Part shown: positions 1 through 11,244 of the stretch, piece by piece
Layout: every line of letters begins with the position of its first letter
Numbering within the stretch: the first letter of the stretch is position 1
Program-made: the position numbers and the translations under genes
Assembly (NCBI RefSeq): GCF_002895945.1
Contig: NZ_NPZB01000002.1
Coordinates: 372,001-436,000, forward strand
Reading direction: 5' to 3'
DNA from: Solilutibacter silvestris
GTDB taxonomy: Bacteria > Pseudomonadota > Gammaproteobacteria > Xanthomonadales > Xanthomonadaceae
DNA length: 64,000 nt
The notes under the pieces: generated by a model
Database searches by the model: none
What the model was told of the DNA's origin: nothing
Seen by the model: only the letters and a program-made list of their open reading frames with translations

Positions 1-102
1 CGTGACTTCGTCGTAACCGAGTGCGGCGAATTGTTTTTCGACATCGAGGACGTCGAACAGGGCGAAACGCATGTCGGCGAGCGGTGCGCGATATTGACTC
101 AT
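1..102 (-). CDS. acyl-CoA dehydrogenase, N-terminal fragment (cut by window edge)
   Basis: Only the first 34 codons are present; the gene runs off the left edge. The visible start, MSQYRAPLADMRFALFDVLD, matches the N-terminal extension typical of the larger (about 590 aa) bacterial acyl-CoA dehydrogenases, which begin with a short segment of the type M-x-x-Y-x-A-P-L-x-D-M-x-F before the FAD-binding fold. Those enzymes oxidise acyl-CoA to trans-2-enoyl-CoA in fatty-acid degradation. Two lipoprotein genes lie upstream on the same strand, the nearest 19 bp away. The catalytic domain is not visible, so the call rests on the N-terminal signature alone. Confidence 0.65.
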   Translation of the reverse strand, partial: MSQYRAPLADMRFALFDVLDVEKQFAALGYDEVT

Positions 103-121
103 GTGTGAATTCCCGGATGGA

Positions 122-604
122 TCAGCGCAGCACGCCGGGCAGGCCGGGCACCGGGTTGAGTTGGTTCTTGCCGTCAATGGTGTAGCTGCGTTGCTTGTCG
201 CCTTCGGGGGTCGCCTTGATGTCGCCCTTCAACGTGTAGTTGATGCCCATCCCAGACGCCAGCGCATCGGCCATGGCCAGCTTGGCGGTGGCATCGGGTA
301 CGCGCGCGATGGTGGCGGTATCGGCGGATTCGGCCGGCACCGACATCGCCGGAGTCGCCTGCAGGTGGCCGGCGGCCTGGCCGTTCACTTCAAACGCCAG
401 ATCGACCGCATCGAAGCGCATCGACACGCTGCTGTAGTTCTGCAAGCGCAGTTGCACCTGCCAGTTGCCACGCGCGTCCACCGTCAATTGCTGGATGCTC
501 GCCGTCGGTTCGGAAATGCGGCGGCCACCGTGCGAAGCGCAGGCGGAAAGGAGGGTCATCAGGCCGGCGAGGGCAATGATCGGGAAACTTTTCGGCGAAC
601 GCAT
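122..604 (-). CDS. small outer-membrane lipoprotein, LEA type-2 (WHy)-like domain
   Basis: A 160-aa protein. A signal peptide ends in a lipobox (LSAC, Cys at about residue 22), so it is probably lipidated and anchored in the envelope. The mature part (about residues 30-160) has alternating polar/apolar strands and segments of the form ISEPTASIQQL and LRLQNYSSVSMRFDAVDL. These resemble LEA14/WHy-type immunoglobulin-like domains, which usually carry an N-x-[NS/YS] turn followed by a hydrophobic strand. The start was chosen at the ATG directly before the signal peptide. It is co-directional with another lipoprotein gene upstream and the acyl-CoA dehydrogenase downstream. The physiological role is unknown, and the domain assignment comes from recognition only. 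Confidence 0.7.
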   Translation of the reverse strand: MRSPKSFPIIALAGLMTLLSACASHGGRRISEPTASIQQLTVDARGNWQVQLRLQNYSSVSMRFDAVDLAFEVNGQAAGHLQATPAMSVPAESADTATIARVPDATAKLAMADALASGMGINYTLKGDIKATPEGDKQRSYTIDGKNQLNPVPGLPGVLR

Positions 605-678
605 GGAAGCTCCGTGTGCCAGTTGCCGACACGGTATCAGGTTGGCAGTGCGGTTGCGTATGGGTGGCGCGAACGCGT

Positions 679-1089
679 TTATGGAGAGACGTAGATCGCC
701 AGCGCGTTGCCGGCCTTGCGCGTGACCGGAATCGAAACGCCGGTGCCGATGCCGACGTTGCCACCCATGCTGAAACCGCCCAGGGAAACTCCACCGCCAG
801 AGGCCTGATCGTTGATGCCTTGCAGGATGATGCCGTTGGCGCCGAGCTTGGCGGCTTCCTCCTTCAGGCGCGCGACCACCGCATCGGTCTTCTGCTGCGA
901 GGAGATCGCCATCGCCCGCGAGCTGTTGGCGTCGATGACGGCGATCTGCTCGTACTTGCCCGGAGGCGGAGTGGTGTAGATCTTCACCTGGTCGGGCGAG
1001 ATGGCTGGCCGTGCCACGCCGGTCATCACGTGCGATGACGTCGCGCACCCGGCGAGGGCTAGGGCAAGTATCAGAACCATGCGTTTCAT
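679..1089 (-). CDS. glycine-rich small lipoprotein, function unknown
   Basis: A 136-aa protein with a clear lipoprotein signal (MKRMVLILALALAGC, Cys at residue 15). GGAGG lies a few bases before the chosen ATG, which decides the start against in-frame upstream codons. The mature part has a Pro-rich KIYTTPPPGKYEQIAVIDA strand followed by a helix with the pattern VVARLKEEAAKLGANGIIL. This strand-helix-strand pattern resembles small YbjQ/DUF4156-like lipoproteins. A Gly-rich stretch (residues about 100-125) precedes the end. The next gene on the strand is another lipoprotein. No enzymatic motif is visible. Confidence 0.7.
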   Translation of the reverse strand: MKRMVLILALALAGCATSSHVMTGVARPAISPDQVKIYTTPPPGKYEQIAVIDANSSRAMAISSQQKTDAVVARLKEEAAKLGANGIILQGINDQASGGGVSLGGFSMGGNVGIGTGVSIPVTRKAGNALAIYVSP

Positions 1090-1341
1090 CGCATTCCTCC
1101 AGCAACCATTGCGTGCCATCACAAGCCTACGCCGGATTCCGCGATGGACTGTGTGTGCGGCGTCACAGATGCGGTCGAGTTTCGCTCGCCCAAGCTGGCA
1201 GCAATAACCGTGGGCCCGACGCGATTCAGCTCGCATTCCACGCCGTCACGATTGGCCTCACGGCCCGGCTGATAGGGTTCATTCGACTGGATCAGGTCGA
1301 ACAGTCGAAGCCACGATGACTATGACGAAGGGGTAAGACAA

Positions 1342-1632
1342 ATGAACCTTGGGATCGCAACACTCATCGGTTTTCACGTTCACGAGCATCATGATCCGAG
1401 CCCGCCAAATGACGCCACAAACGCGGCGCGACGCAGGAGCATCGGCATGGGTCGCCTGTTGCATTCGCCCGAACGTGACCGCGCTTGGGGTCGCTACTAC
1501 AAGCAACACGGCATGAATTGCATCACCAGCGACTACTTCACTTCGCATTCCAACGCGGTGCGGGTCGCGCTGTATCAACTCAGGCGCGCCGACATGACGA
1601 GCAACAGTCGGTACGCCGTCGCGAGCAGTTGA
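1342..1632 (+). CDS. possible small hypothetical protein (weak)
   Basis: A 96-codon reading frame in an otherwise gene-free stretch from 1090 to the tRNA terminator at 1686. An AAGGGG purine run precedes the ATG at a plausible distance. The second half (ERDRAWGRYYKQHGMN, then a stretch with SDYFTSHSNAVRVALYQL) looks protein-like, with aromatic residues spread through it. Third-position GC is lower than in neighbouring genes, and no family is recognised. Competing reading frames cover the same bases on the other strand. It may be a lineage-specific gene, a decayed remnant or nothing. Bases 1090-1341 hold no feature I can support. Confidence 0.3.
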   Translation: MNLGIATLIGFHVHEHHDPSPPNDATNAARRRSIGMGRLLHSPERDRAWGRYYKQHGMNCITSDYFTSHSNAVRVALYQLRRADMTSNSRYAVASS

Positions 1633-1685
1633 ACAGTCCGGCAAAACCATTGCCCGCGAAAGGGCAACACGCGCGGGAAAAGATA

Positions 1686-1711
1686 AAGGGCCTGCATCGC
1701 TGCAGGCCCTT
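1686..1711 (-). terminator. rho-independent terminator of tRNA-Phe
   Basis: An 11-bp perfect stem (AAGGGCCTGCA and its complement) with a four-base loop, followed on the minus strand by TTATCTTTT. It lies a few bases past the CCA end of tRNA-Phe. Confidence 0.85.
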
Positions 1712-1717
1712 CGGATA

Positions 1718-1793
1718 TGGTGGCCAGGGAGGGAATCGAACCCCCGACACGGGGATTTTCAATCCCCTGCTCTACCAACTGAGCTACCTAGCC
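1718..1793 (-). tRNA. tRNA-Phe (anticodon GAA)
   Basis: A 76-nt cloverleaf with encoded CCA. The acceptor stem is GGCTAGG/CCTGGCC with one G-U pair. The D-arm is AGCTCAGTTGGTAGAGC. The anticodon loop is TTGAAAA between GGGGA and TCCCC, and the T-loop is TTCGATT. The GAA anticodon reads UUC/UUU. It has its own consensus-like promoter and a strong terminator, so it is a single-gene unit. Confidence 0.97.
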
Positions 1794-1803
1794 ATAGCCG
1801 CCC

Positions 1804-1832
1804 ATTGTAATGCGCGCCTGCGACCGGGGCAA
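1804..1832 (-). promoter_or_regulatory. sigma70 promoter of tRNA-Phe
   Basis: On the minus strand TTGCCC (-35) and TACAAT (-10) are separated by exactly 17 bp. The -10 ends about 10 bp before the mature 5' end of tRNA-Phe. Confidence 0.8.
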
Positions 1833-1909
1833 GACCGTTCGGGTGGGCGCTTGGCCAAGCTACAGGCCGGTTCTGGCATGATGGCGAGAGTCCAAGCGGG
1901 GAGATTGCC

Positions 1910-2332
1910 ATGCGACAAGCATCGATATTGACGATCACCCTCATCACCTTGTTGGCTGGATGTGCAACGGTGGATCCGGCGAAGCAGCAGGCATTCGATT
2001 CGGCCAAGTTGGGTCGTTATCAGGCGGCGGCGGGTTCGCCGGTACGCAACATCAATGTCTTCGGTTCGCCCAGCTGGGACAGGATCGATGACAGCCATCT
2101 CCTCTATTTCCTCGCACCCAAGCGCCAATACATGCTGACGCTCGGTGGCCCCTGCATGGCCTATGCGCCGAGTTCCTACATCGTCGGGATCAGTTCCAAT
2201 CTCGGCCAGATCAGCGCCGGCTTCGATCGCATCAGCATGGCGCACGGACCGACCTGCATGATCCAGGAAATCCGCCCGCTCGATCCCGTGAAACTGCGCG
2301 AGGGTGAAACGGCAGCGGCGCATTCGTCCTGA
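1910..2332 (+). CDS. DUF6491-type lipoprotein
   Basis: A 140-aa protein with a lipobox signal (LITLLAGC, Cys at about residue 18). The body contains VRNINVFGSPSWDRIDD, then L-Y-F-L-A-P-K-x-x-Y-M-L-T-L, then two cysteines (GGPC near residue 80 and PTC near residue 114). This layout of an AFDSAKLGRYQAAAG lead, a regulatory-looking W-x-R-x-D-D segment and C-terminal I-R-P-L-D is what I know from DUF6491 proteins, common in Xanthomonadales. Its function is unknown. The two Cys could form a disulfide in the periplasm. The start is the ATG before the signal peptide. Confidence 0.75.
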   Translation: MRQASILTITLITLLAGCATVDPAKQQAFDSAKLGRYQAAAGSPVRNINVFGSPSWDRIDDSHLLYFLAPKRQYMLTLGGPCMAYAPSSYIVGISSNLGQISAGFDRISMAHGPTCMIQEIRPLDPVKLREGETAAAHSS

Positions 2333-2338
2333 GTCGCG

Positions 2339-2608
2339 TCAACCCTCGGGAACATAGCCCGCAGGTTTCTCGGCATCACCGCCGAACAGGAATTTTTCCA
2401 TTTCGGTTTGCAGACGCGCCCGATCGGCGGGGTTGCGCGGCGACAGCCGTAGTTCGTTGATCAACATGGTCTGGTGCGCCAGCCACGCGGCCCACGCGCT
2501 CTTGCCGATATGGTTGAACACGCGTTGCCCGAGTTCGCCCGGCCACGGCACGAAATCCAGCCCTTCCGCTTCCTGATGGCTGTAATCGCAGAAGACGGTG
2601 CGGCTCAT
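2339..2608 (-). CDS. yggX: YggX family Fe(2+)-trafficking / oxidative-damage protection protein
   Basis: An 89-aa protein that matches the family over its full length. It has the MSRTVFCDY start with the conserved Cys at residue 7, the [16 protein letters not shown] segment, [14 protein letters not shown], and the R-x-x-L-x-x-E-M-x-x-F-L-F tail. YggX proteins protect Fe-S clusters from superoxide and are thought to handle labile iron in the cytoplasm. The ATG overlaps the 3' end of mutY by 4 bp, so it is translationally coupled. The linkage makes sense because MutY repairs oxidative lesions and itself carries a [4Fe-4S] cluster. Confidence 0.95.
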   Translation of the reverse strand: MSRTVFCDYSHQEAEGLDFVPWPGELGQRVFNHIGKSAWAAWLAHQTMLINELRLSPRNPADRARLQTEMEKFLFGGDAEKPAGYVPEG

Positions 2609-3642
2609 GGCGTGGACTCCAGTAAACGGCGAATCGGGGCGGGGATGCCGAGCGTGGCGAGATCATCGCGCGTTGCCCAGCGTTGATCGTCATTGTCGCT
2701 CACACGCATTCTTGCCGTGGAGAGACGTGCGCGCAGCGGATGGATGTGCAGGCGGAAATGGGTGAAGACGTGCTCGATCGCATCGAGTTCCGTCGATGAA
2801 GCGATACATCCCTGCGAGGCGAGCCAGTCGTCGCGATCGGCCGACGTGTCGAATTGCGGCAGCGCCCACAACGATGCCCACACGCCGGTTGGCGGACGGC
2901 GTTGCAGCAGGATGCGACCGTCGCGATCTTCCATCCACACCACATGCGTTTCGCGTTCCGGTTTGGTCTTGCCGGGACGTCGCGTCGGCAGTGTCGCCGT
3001 GCGGTCGCTGGCGAAGGCGACGCAATCCTCGTGCAATGGACAGCGCGTGCAATCGGGATTCGCGCGCGTGCACAGCGTTGCGCCGAGATCCATCTGCGCT
3101 TGCGTGAAGTCGGCGAGTCGCGAATGCGGCAGATGCGCATTCGCCAGTTCCCACAATTGTTTTTCGATGATCGGCGTGCCCGGCCAACCCTCGATGCCGT
3201 GGAAACGCGCGAACAGGCGCTTGACGTTGCCGTCGAGGATGGCGAATCGATCGTCCCAGGCTTGCGCAAGGATCGCGCCCGCCGTGCTGCGACCGATGCC
3301 GGGCAATGCCAGCAAGGCATCGAAGTCGTGCGGAAGATCGCCGTCGTGCAATTCGACGCAGCGTTGTGCGGCGGTGTGCAGGTTGCGCGCGCGGGCGTAG
3401 TAGCCCAGACCGGACCACAACGCCAGCACCTGGTCGCGCGGTGCAGCGGCGAGTGCAGGCAGGTCGGGCAGGGCAGCGACGAAGCGCTGGAAATACGGGA
3501 TCACCACGCTGACCTGGGTTTGCTGCAGCATGATTTCCGACAGCCACACGCGATACGGTGTGCGCGGGTGCTGCCACGGCAGGTCGTGGCGACCGTGCGC
3601 GTCGAACCACGTCAGCAGGCGAGTGGCGAAACGATCGCTCAA
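2605..3642 (-). CDS. mutY: A/G-specific adenine DNA glycosylase MutY
   Basis: A 345-aa protein that removes adenine mispaired with 8-oxoguanine. Visible features in order: the catalytic Glu in [12 protein letters not shown] (E36), the helix-hairpin-helix [12 protein letters not shown] (about 113-124), the catalytic Asp in AILDGNVKR (D137), the [4Fe-4S] ligands spaced C-x6-C-x2-C-x5-C (about 190-206), and a C-terminal Nudix-like domain that checks for 8-oxoG. No ATG is available near the family start. The gene begins with TTG, whose bases overlap the ftsY stop as TTGA. It sits in the coupled run ftsY-mutY-yggX. Confidence 0.96.
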   Translation of the reverse strand: MSDRFATRLLTWFDAHGRHDLPWQHPRTPYRVWLSEIMLQQTQVSVVIPYFQRFVAALPDLPALAAAPRDQVLALWSGLGYYARARNLHTAAQRCVELHDGDLPHDFDALLALPGIGRSTAGAILAQAWDDRFAILDGNVKRLFARFHGIEGWPGTPIIEKQLWELANAHLPHSRLADFTQAQMDLGATLCTRANPDCTRCPLHEDCVAFASDRTATLPTRRPGKTKPERETHVVWMEDRDGRILLQRRPPTGVWASLWALPQFDTSADRDDWLASQGCIASSTELDAIEHVFTHFRLHIHPLRARLSTARMRVSDNDDQRWATRDDLATLGIPAPIRRLLESTP

Positions 3643-4718
3643 GTCGAGAGCGATTCCGGCAACAGCGCATCGACGAAGGTGGCGGCGTCGAACACACGCA
3701 GGTCTTCCGGGCGTTCGCCGATGCCGGCGTAGCGGATCGGGATGCCGAATTCGCGCGCAAGGGCGAAAACCACGCCGCCCTTGGCGGTGCCGTCGAGCTT
3801 GGTGACGACCAATCCCGACACCGGGACTTTCGCGCTGAACGCACGCACCTGCGCGATCGCGTTCTGGCCGGTGGTGCCGTCGATCACCATCAGGATTTCG
3901 TGCGGGACATCGCTCGATTGCCTGCCGAGCACGCGAACGATCTTGGCGAGTTCTTCCATCAATCCGCCCTGCGTGTGCAGGCGGCCTGCGGTATCGGCGA
4001 TCAACACCTCGACGCCACGCGCCTTCGCGGCCTGGTAGGCATCGAACGCGACGGCGGCGGCATCGGCGTTTTGCCCCTGCGCGACCACCTGCACGTCGTT
4101 GCGTTCACCCCAGGCCTGCAACTGCGCCACGGCGGCGGCGCGGAAGGTATCGCCCGCGGCGAGCATCAGGCTGCGGCGTTCGTCGCGGAACTTGCGCGCC
4201 AGCTTGCCGATGGTGGTGGTCTTGCCGACGCCGTTGACGCCGACGGTGACGATCACGAATGGCCGCGCACTGCCATCGATCAGCAGCGGCTTCGATACCG
4301 GTTGCAGGATGGCGATCAGCGCGCCGCGCAATGCCGCGAACAACTCGGCGGCATCGGCAAATTCGCGCTTGTTCATGCGTGCGCGCAGATCGTCCACCAA
4401 TGCGGTGGTGGCGGACACGCCGACATCGGCGGTGATCAGCGCGGTTTCGATCTCGTCGAGGAGATCATCATCCAGCGCCGGATTGCGCCGGAACAGGCCG
4501 CTGAGGCTGCGGGCGATGCCGCTGCCGGACAGGCGCTGGCGCCAACCGGATGTGCCGGGTGCGGCAGCGGGTGCGAAGTCGGCAAATTCATCGTCACGGG
4601 AAACATTCGCGACCACGCCCGACGGCGCATCGGCGAGTGGCGCGACGGGCTGGTGCGTGGTTTCGACGGGCACCGGTGCGGCGGCCTCGGGCTTGTTGCG
4701 GCGGAACCAGCTGACCAT
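3639..4718 (-). CDS. ftsY: signal recognition particle receptor FtsY
   Basis: A 359-aa SRP GTPase that docks ribosome-SRP complexes at the inner membrane. The N-terminal region (1-60) is a short acidic/alanine-proline A domain. The N domain follows (about 65-140), then the G domain: G1 GVNGVGKTT (160-168), DTAGRLHTQ (G3, about 245) and TKLDGTAKGG (G4, about 304). The start MVSWFRRNK was chosen because it matches the FtsY N-terminus (M-x-x-[WF]-F-x-x-K). Upstream codons would overlap the divergent rsmD, whose start is 58 bp away. Confidence 0.96.
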   Translation of the reverse strand: MVSWFRRNKPEAAAPVPVETTHQPVAPLADAPSGVVANVSRDDEFADFAPAAAPGTSGWRQRLSGSGIARSLSGLFRRNPALDDDLLDEIETALITADVGVSATTALVDDLRARMNKREFADAAELFAALRGALIAILQPVSKPLLIDGSARPFVIVTVGVNGVGKTTTIGKLARKFRDERRSLMLAAGDTFRAAAVAQLQAWGERNDVQVVAQGQNADAAAVAFDAYQAAKARGVEVLIADTAGRLHTQGGLMEELAKIVRVLGRQSSDVPHEILMVIDGTTGQNAIAQVRAFSAKVPVSGLVVTKLDGTAKGGVVFALAREFGIPIRYAGIGERPEDLRVFDAATFVDALLPESLST

Positions 4719-4776
4719 TCCGGATGCAATGACGGACAATGGCCGGCATGGTATCACCCGCTCTCGATATCCCCTC

Positions 4777-5358
4777 ATGAACCGAGGTCGCAACGACAGC
4801 CGGCCGGCCGGCGTAGTGCGCATCATCGGCGGCCGCTGGCGCGGGACGAAATTGCCGGTGCCCGATGTGCCGGGATTGCGCCCGAGTTCCGACCGCGTGC
4901 GCGAGACGCTGTTCAATTGGCTGCAACCGGCGTTGCCGGGCGCGCGCGTGCTCGATCTGTTCGCAGGAACCGGCGCGCTGGGGCTGGAAGCGTTGTCGCG
5001 CGGCGCGGCGGCGGTCACGCTGGTGGAACGCGATCGCGCCGCCTGTGCGGGATTGCGAGCCAGCATCGATCGATTGGGCGCCGGCGCTGCTGCCAAGGTC
5101 GTGACGGCCGATGCGCTGGCATGGCTGGCGGGCGCGACGGGTGACCCGTTCGACATTGTTTTCGTCGATCCGCCGTTCGCCGACGATTTGTGGGTGCAGG
5201 TGATGGCCGGGCTGGCGGCGCATGTCGCACCCGAGGCGTGGCTGTACGTGGAATCGGCGCCTCGCGCGCTGGCCGATCCCGGACCGGGCTGGACGCTGCA
5301 TCGCGAAGGCGCGACCCGCGAGGTCGCCTACCGACTGTATCGCCGCGATCCGGGATGA
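4777..5358 (+). CDS. rsmD: 16S rRNA (guanine(966)-N2)-methyltransferase RsmD
   Basis: A 193-aa SAM-dependent methyltransferase. Motifs: RIIGGRWRG near residue 15, LRPSSDRVRETLFNWL (about 34-49), the SAM loop VLDLFAGTGALGLEALSRG (about 57-75), and the catalytic VDPPF (about 127-131). It methylates G966 of 16S rRNA on the assembling 30S subunit. It is divergent from ftsY, a pairing seen in many proteobacteria, and is followed by coaD, again the usual order. Confidence 0.95.
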   Translation: MNRGRNDSRPAGVVRIIGGRWRGTKLPVPDVPGLRPSSDRVRETLFNWLQPALPGARVLDLFAGTGALGLEALSRGAAAVTLVERDRAACAGLRASIDRLGAGAAAKVVTADALAWLAGATGDPFDIVFVDPPFADDLWVQVMAGLAAHVAPEAWLYVESAPRALADPGPGWTLHREGATREVAYRLYRRDPG

Positions 5359-5384
5359 ATTCGCCGGCACCGCTGATACACTGA

Positions 5385-7955
<2,571 letters not shown>

Positions 7956-7972
7956 AGGAGTAGGCTGGTCGC

Positions 7973-8863
7973 ATGAAACTGTGGTCGATCCTCGGCAACT
8001 CGCAGAAACTCGATGGCGGCGCGATGTTCGGCAACGCGCCGCGCGCGGTGTGGCAGCAGTGGCTTGCGCCCGACGAACTCAATCGCATTCCGCTGGCCTG
8101 CCGCGCGTTGCTGGCGTCGCCGATCAATGGCAAGACGGTGCTGTTCGAAACCGGCATCGGTGCGTTCTTCGAGCCGAAATTGCGCGAGCGCTACGGCGTG
8201 CAGGAAGATCGCCACGTCTTGCTCGATTCGTTGCAGCAGGCGGGCTTCAGCCACGAGGATATCGACGTGGTGGTGCTGTCGCATCTCCATTTCGACCATG
8301 CGGGCGGATTGCTGGCGGCGTGGCAGGAAGGTGCTGCGCCGTCGCTGCTGTTCCCGAAGGCGACGTATCTCGTCAGTCGTGCCTGTTGGGAACGTGCGAC
8401 ATCACCGCATCCGCGCGATCGCGCCAGCTTCATCCCTGAATTGCCGGGATTGCTGGCGGCGAGCGGACGCCTGGAAATCATCGATGGCACGCATTCGCGC
8501 ACCTTGGGTGATGCGGTGCGCTTCCATTACAGCCAGGGCCACACGCCGGGATTGATGCTCGCCGAAATCGTCGGGCCGGAACGCGTCGGCAACGAAGCAC
8601 ACGGCGGCTTGTTGTTCTGCGCCGATCTCATTCCCGGGCGGCCGTGGGTCCACGTGCCGATCACCATGGGCTACGACCGTTGCGCCGAAGTGTTGATCGA
8701 CGAGAAGCAGGAGTTGCTCACCGATTTGCTCGCGCGCAATGTCCATCTTTACTTCACCCACGATCCCGAATGCGCCTTGGCGCAACTGACGCGCGATGCC
8801 AAGGGCCGTTTCGGTACCGCGCATGAAGTCGCGGAACTGCACGCACGATCGCTGGAAGCGTGA
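7973..8863 (+). CDS. metallo-beta-lactamase-fold hydrolase
   Basis: A 296-aa cytoplasmic protein with the MBL metal motif [10 protein letters not shown] (H104, H106, D108, H109), a later His in SQGHTPGL, the Asp in FCADLIPG and a final His in YFTHDPE. The overall layout is that of quorum-quenching-lactonase/glyoxalase-like MBL proteins that bind two metals. The substrate cannot be read from the sequence. It begins 17 bp after ggt on the same strand and converges on upp with only 12 bp between stops. The start codon fits an AAAGGAG ribosome-binding site. Confidence 0.88.
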   Translation: MKLWSILGNSQKLDGGAMFGNAPRAVWQQWLAPDELNRIPLACRALLASPINGKTVLFETGIGAFFEPKLRERYGVQEDRHVLLDSLQQAGFSHEDIDVVVLSHLHFDHAGGLLAAWQEGAAPSLLFPKATYLVSRACWERATSPHPRDRASFIPELPGLLAASGRLEIIDGTHSRTLGDAVRFHYSQGHTPGLMLAEIVGPERVGNEAHGGLLFCADLIPGRPWVHVPITMGYDRCAEVLIDEKQELLTDLLARNVHLYFTHDPECALAQLTRDAKGRFGTAHEVAELHARSLEA

Positions 8864-8875
8864 TCCGATAAAACG

Positions 8876-9508
8876 CTAAACCACGCGGGTGCCGAAGATG
8901 CGATCCCCGGCGTCGCCGAGGCCGGGCAGGATGTAGCCGTGTTCGTTGAGGCGTTCGTCGATCGCGGCGGTGTAGACCTCCATGTCGGGATGCGCGGCTT
9001 CCACTGCCTTCAATCCTTCCGGCGCAGCGACCAGGAAGATGCCCTTGATGCGTTTTGCGCCGGCCCGCTTGAGCATGTCGATGGTCGCGATCAGGGTGCC
9101 CCCGGTGGCCAGCATCGGGTCGAGGATCAGCGCATCGCGTTCGTCGAGGCGACCAGTCAGCCGTTCGAAATACGGCACCGGTTGCAGGGTTTCTTCGTCG
9201 CGCTGCAGGCCGACCACGCTGACCTTGGCGGCGGGGATCAGCGCCAGCACGCCCGGCAACATGCCCAGGCCGGCGCGCAAGATCGGCACCAGGGTGATCT
9301 TCGCCCCGGCGATGCGCCGCACCTGCACTTCGCCGGCCCAACCGGGTTGCGTCGCGGCTTCGGTTTCAAGATCTGCAGTCGCCTCGTAGGCGAGCAGGGT
9401 ACCGAGCTCCGTCACCAGTTCGCGGAAGCCCTTGGTACTGAGTTCGGCGTCGCGCAGCAGGCCGATCTTGTGCTGCACCAGCGGGTGGAGGACTTCGACG
9501 ATTTTCAT
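8876..9508 (-). CDS. upp: uracil phosphoribosyltransferase
   Basis: A 210-aa salvage enzyme converting uracil and PRPP to UMP. The family start [20 protein letters not shown], the [11 protein letters not shown] segment, the PRPP-binding loop [10 protein letters not shown] (about 131-140) and the C-terminal [13 protein letters not shown] uracil-binding region are all intact. The length equals the family norm. The gene stands alone, with the aminotransferase terminator upstream of it. Confidence 0.97.
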   Translation of the reverse strand: MKIVEVLHPLVQHKIGLLRDAELSTKGFRELVTELGTLLAYEATADLETEAATQPGWAGEVQVRRIAGAKITLVPILRAGLGMLPGVLALIPAAKVSVVGLQRDEETLQPVPYFERLTGRLDERDALILDPMLATGGTLIATIDMLKRAGAKRIKGIFLVAAPEGLKAVEAAHPDMEVYTAAIDERLNEHGYILPGLGDAGDRIFGTRVV

Positions 9509-9552
9509 GTTGTGGCCATGGATTCGATGCGACGAGTCTGCATGATCCCACC

Positions 9553-9585
9553 AAAAAAAGAAGCCGGCTCGCAGGCCGGCTTCTT
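9553..9585 (-). terminator. terminator of the class-III aminotransferase gene
   Basis: An 11-bp stem (core GAAGCCGGC / GCCGGCTTC) with a six-base loop, followed on the minus strand by a run of seven to eight T. It lies between the aminotransferase stop and upp. Confidence 0.88.
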
Positions 9586-9604
9586 CAAGTCATTGCGGTG
9601 GCGA

Positions 9605-11101
9605 TCAGGCTGCCTTGTCCTGCACCTGTACCTCGCGCGGACCTTCAAGCAGCGAGCGCTTGACCATCGCGACGATGAGGTCGAGCTCGTCTTCCTGCAT
9701 CGCGAAACGCGGAGTGAAGCGCAGCGAATTGGCGCCCCCGTGGATCACGCCGATGCCGCGTTCGCGCAGCCATTCTTCGGTCGAACCGACGCCATAACCC
9801 TTGAAGCCCGCCGCGAGTTCGCAGGAGAACAGCAAGCCGGTGCCCTGGACCTTGGTGATCAAGCCGGTCTCGCTCTTCAGCGCTTCGAGCTTGGCCAGCG
9901 CCTGCTTGCCGCGCTCACGGATATTGTTGCGCAGCTGCGGCGTCAGGCTGCGCAGCACCGTGCAGGCGACATCGAGCGCGCGCGGATTCGCGGTCATGGT
10001 GTTGCCGTAGAGGCCGCGCTTGTAGGCTTGCGTCGCGCGTTCGCCGGCGGCGAGCACCGACAGCGGGAACTGGCCGGCGTTGAGTGCCTTGGAATAGGTT
10101 TCCATGTCGGGCGCATCGGCGTTCTCGAAGCCGGGGTAATCGACGATCGAGAGATAACCGGTCGCACGCAGGCCGGCCTGGATCGAATCGATCAGCATCA
10201 TGCTGCCGTGGTCGCGGGTGAGCGTGCGCACGGCGTCGTAGAAGTCGCGCGGCAATGAACGGCCGGGATCGCCTTCGCCCATCACCGGTTCCAGATAGAC
10301 CGCTTCGATGAACCAGCCGTTGCGTTCGGCGTCGGCGAAGGCCTGGCGCAGAGCAGTGACGTCGTAGGGTTCGATGGTGATGACGCTGTGTTCGCCGCGA
10401 TAGCTGGCGAGGTATTGCACATAGGTCTTGCGTGACGAATCGGAATACAGCGCCGGCTTGTCGGTGCGGCCGTGGAAGCTGCCCTTGACGACGACTCGAT
10501 GGATTTCCTTGCCGGCGTGGCGCGCGCCCGGATCGGTCATGGTCTTGGCGTTGGCATCGACGATCCGCGAGGCCAGCGACACCGATTCCGAACCGGAGTT
10601 GAGACACATGAAACTCACGTACGGACAGCCATCGCGGGTCTGCCCGATTTCCTTGCGCATGGCGTTGTCGAAGCGCAGTTGCGCGACATTCGGCGTCATG
10701 ATGTTGGCGAGCACCTGCGGCTTGGCCATCGCGTCGAGCACGTCCTGCGGCACGTGGCCGAGACCGAGCATGCCGTAGCCGCCGCTGTCGTTCAGTACTG
10801 CGCCCTTGAGGGTGACCACCCACGGACCGCGCGCAACGAGTGCCACGTATGGATTCACCGCATCGGCGGCGTAGAAGTTGAGAAAGCCACCCTGCACGCG
10901 CGCGATCTGCGCGTTCTCGTCGAGGTCGAGCAGGTCCGGGAAGTCGGCCTTGACCGCGGCATAGGCGTCGCTGGCGGCGGTGATCGCTTCGCGCAATTCC
11001 GGATGACGGCCGGCGAAATCGAGGATGGTGGCGTCGTCGAGGCCGATGGTGCGCTGGCCGCCGTGGGCGCGGAGCGGGGCAAGGATGTCGATCAGATTCA
11101 T
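9605..11101 (-). CDS. class-III PLP-dependent aminotransferase, substrate unresolved
   Basis: A 498-aa fold-type I aminotransferase, longer than the usual 400-460 aa because of a roughly 90-residue N-terminal extension before the NPYVALVARG region. PLP-site features seen: LNSGSESVSLASRI (phosphate-binding turn), KGSFHGRTDKPA, YLEPVMGEGDPGR, the Asp in MLIDSIQAGLRATG, and the Schiff-base Lys in ETYSKALNAG. The family includes ornithine, acetylornithine and lysine aminotransferases; I cannot tell the amino donor. It is divergent from an Lrp/AsnC regulator 143 bp away, which suggests amino-acid-responsive control. The start is the ATG of MNLIDIL; in-frame codons upstream lack coding character. 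Confidence 0.88.
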   Translation of the reverse strand: MNLIDILAPLRAHGGQRTIGLDDATILDFAGRHPELREAITAASDAYAAVKADFPDLLDLDENAQIARVQGGFLNFYAADAVNPYVALVARGPWVVTLKGAVLNDSGGYGMLGLGHVPQDVLDAMAKPQVLANIMTPNVAQLRFDNAMRKEIGQTRDGCPYVSFMCLNSGSESVSLASRIVDANAKTMTDPGARHAGKEIHRVVVKGSFHGRTDKPALYSDSSRKTYVQYLASYRGEHSVITIEPYDVTALRQAFADAERNGWFIEAVYLEPVMGEGDPGRSLPRDFYDAVRTLTRDHGSMMLIDSIQAGLRATGYLSIVDYPGFENADAPDMETYSKALNAGQFPLSVLAAGERATQAYKRGLYGNTMTANPRALDVACTVLRSLTPQLRNNIRERGKQALAKLEALKSETGLITKVQGTGLLFSCELAAGFKGYGVGSTEEWLRERGIGVIHGGANSLRFTPRFAMQEDELDLIVAMVKRSLLEGPREVQVQDKAA

Positions 11102-11244
11102 GGTCGTGGTCTCCCGTCTGGAGCCCGCATCCATGGCGGGATGCGCGGCAATCTTCCATTATCGCGGGAATCGCGCCAATCGACAGGTGCGGATCGACCA
11201 AATGACGCTGCAATCTGGTCGAAACGACGATATCATCCATCGAT

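Noticed and set aside
122..1105. A single 327-codon frame joining two lipoproteins
   Set aside because: The first half is out of frame with the second lipoprotein gene (679-1089); a lipobox and ATG at 604 define a separate 160-aa protein.
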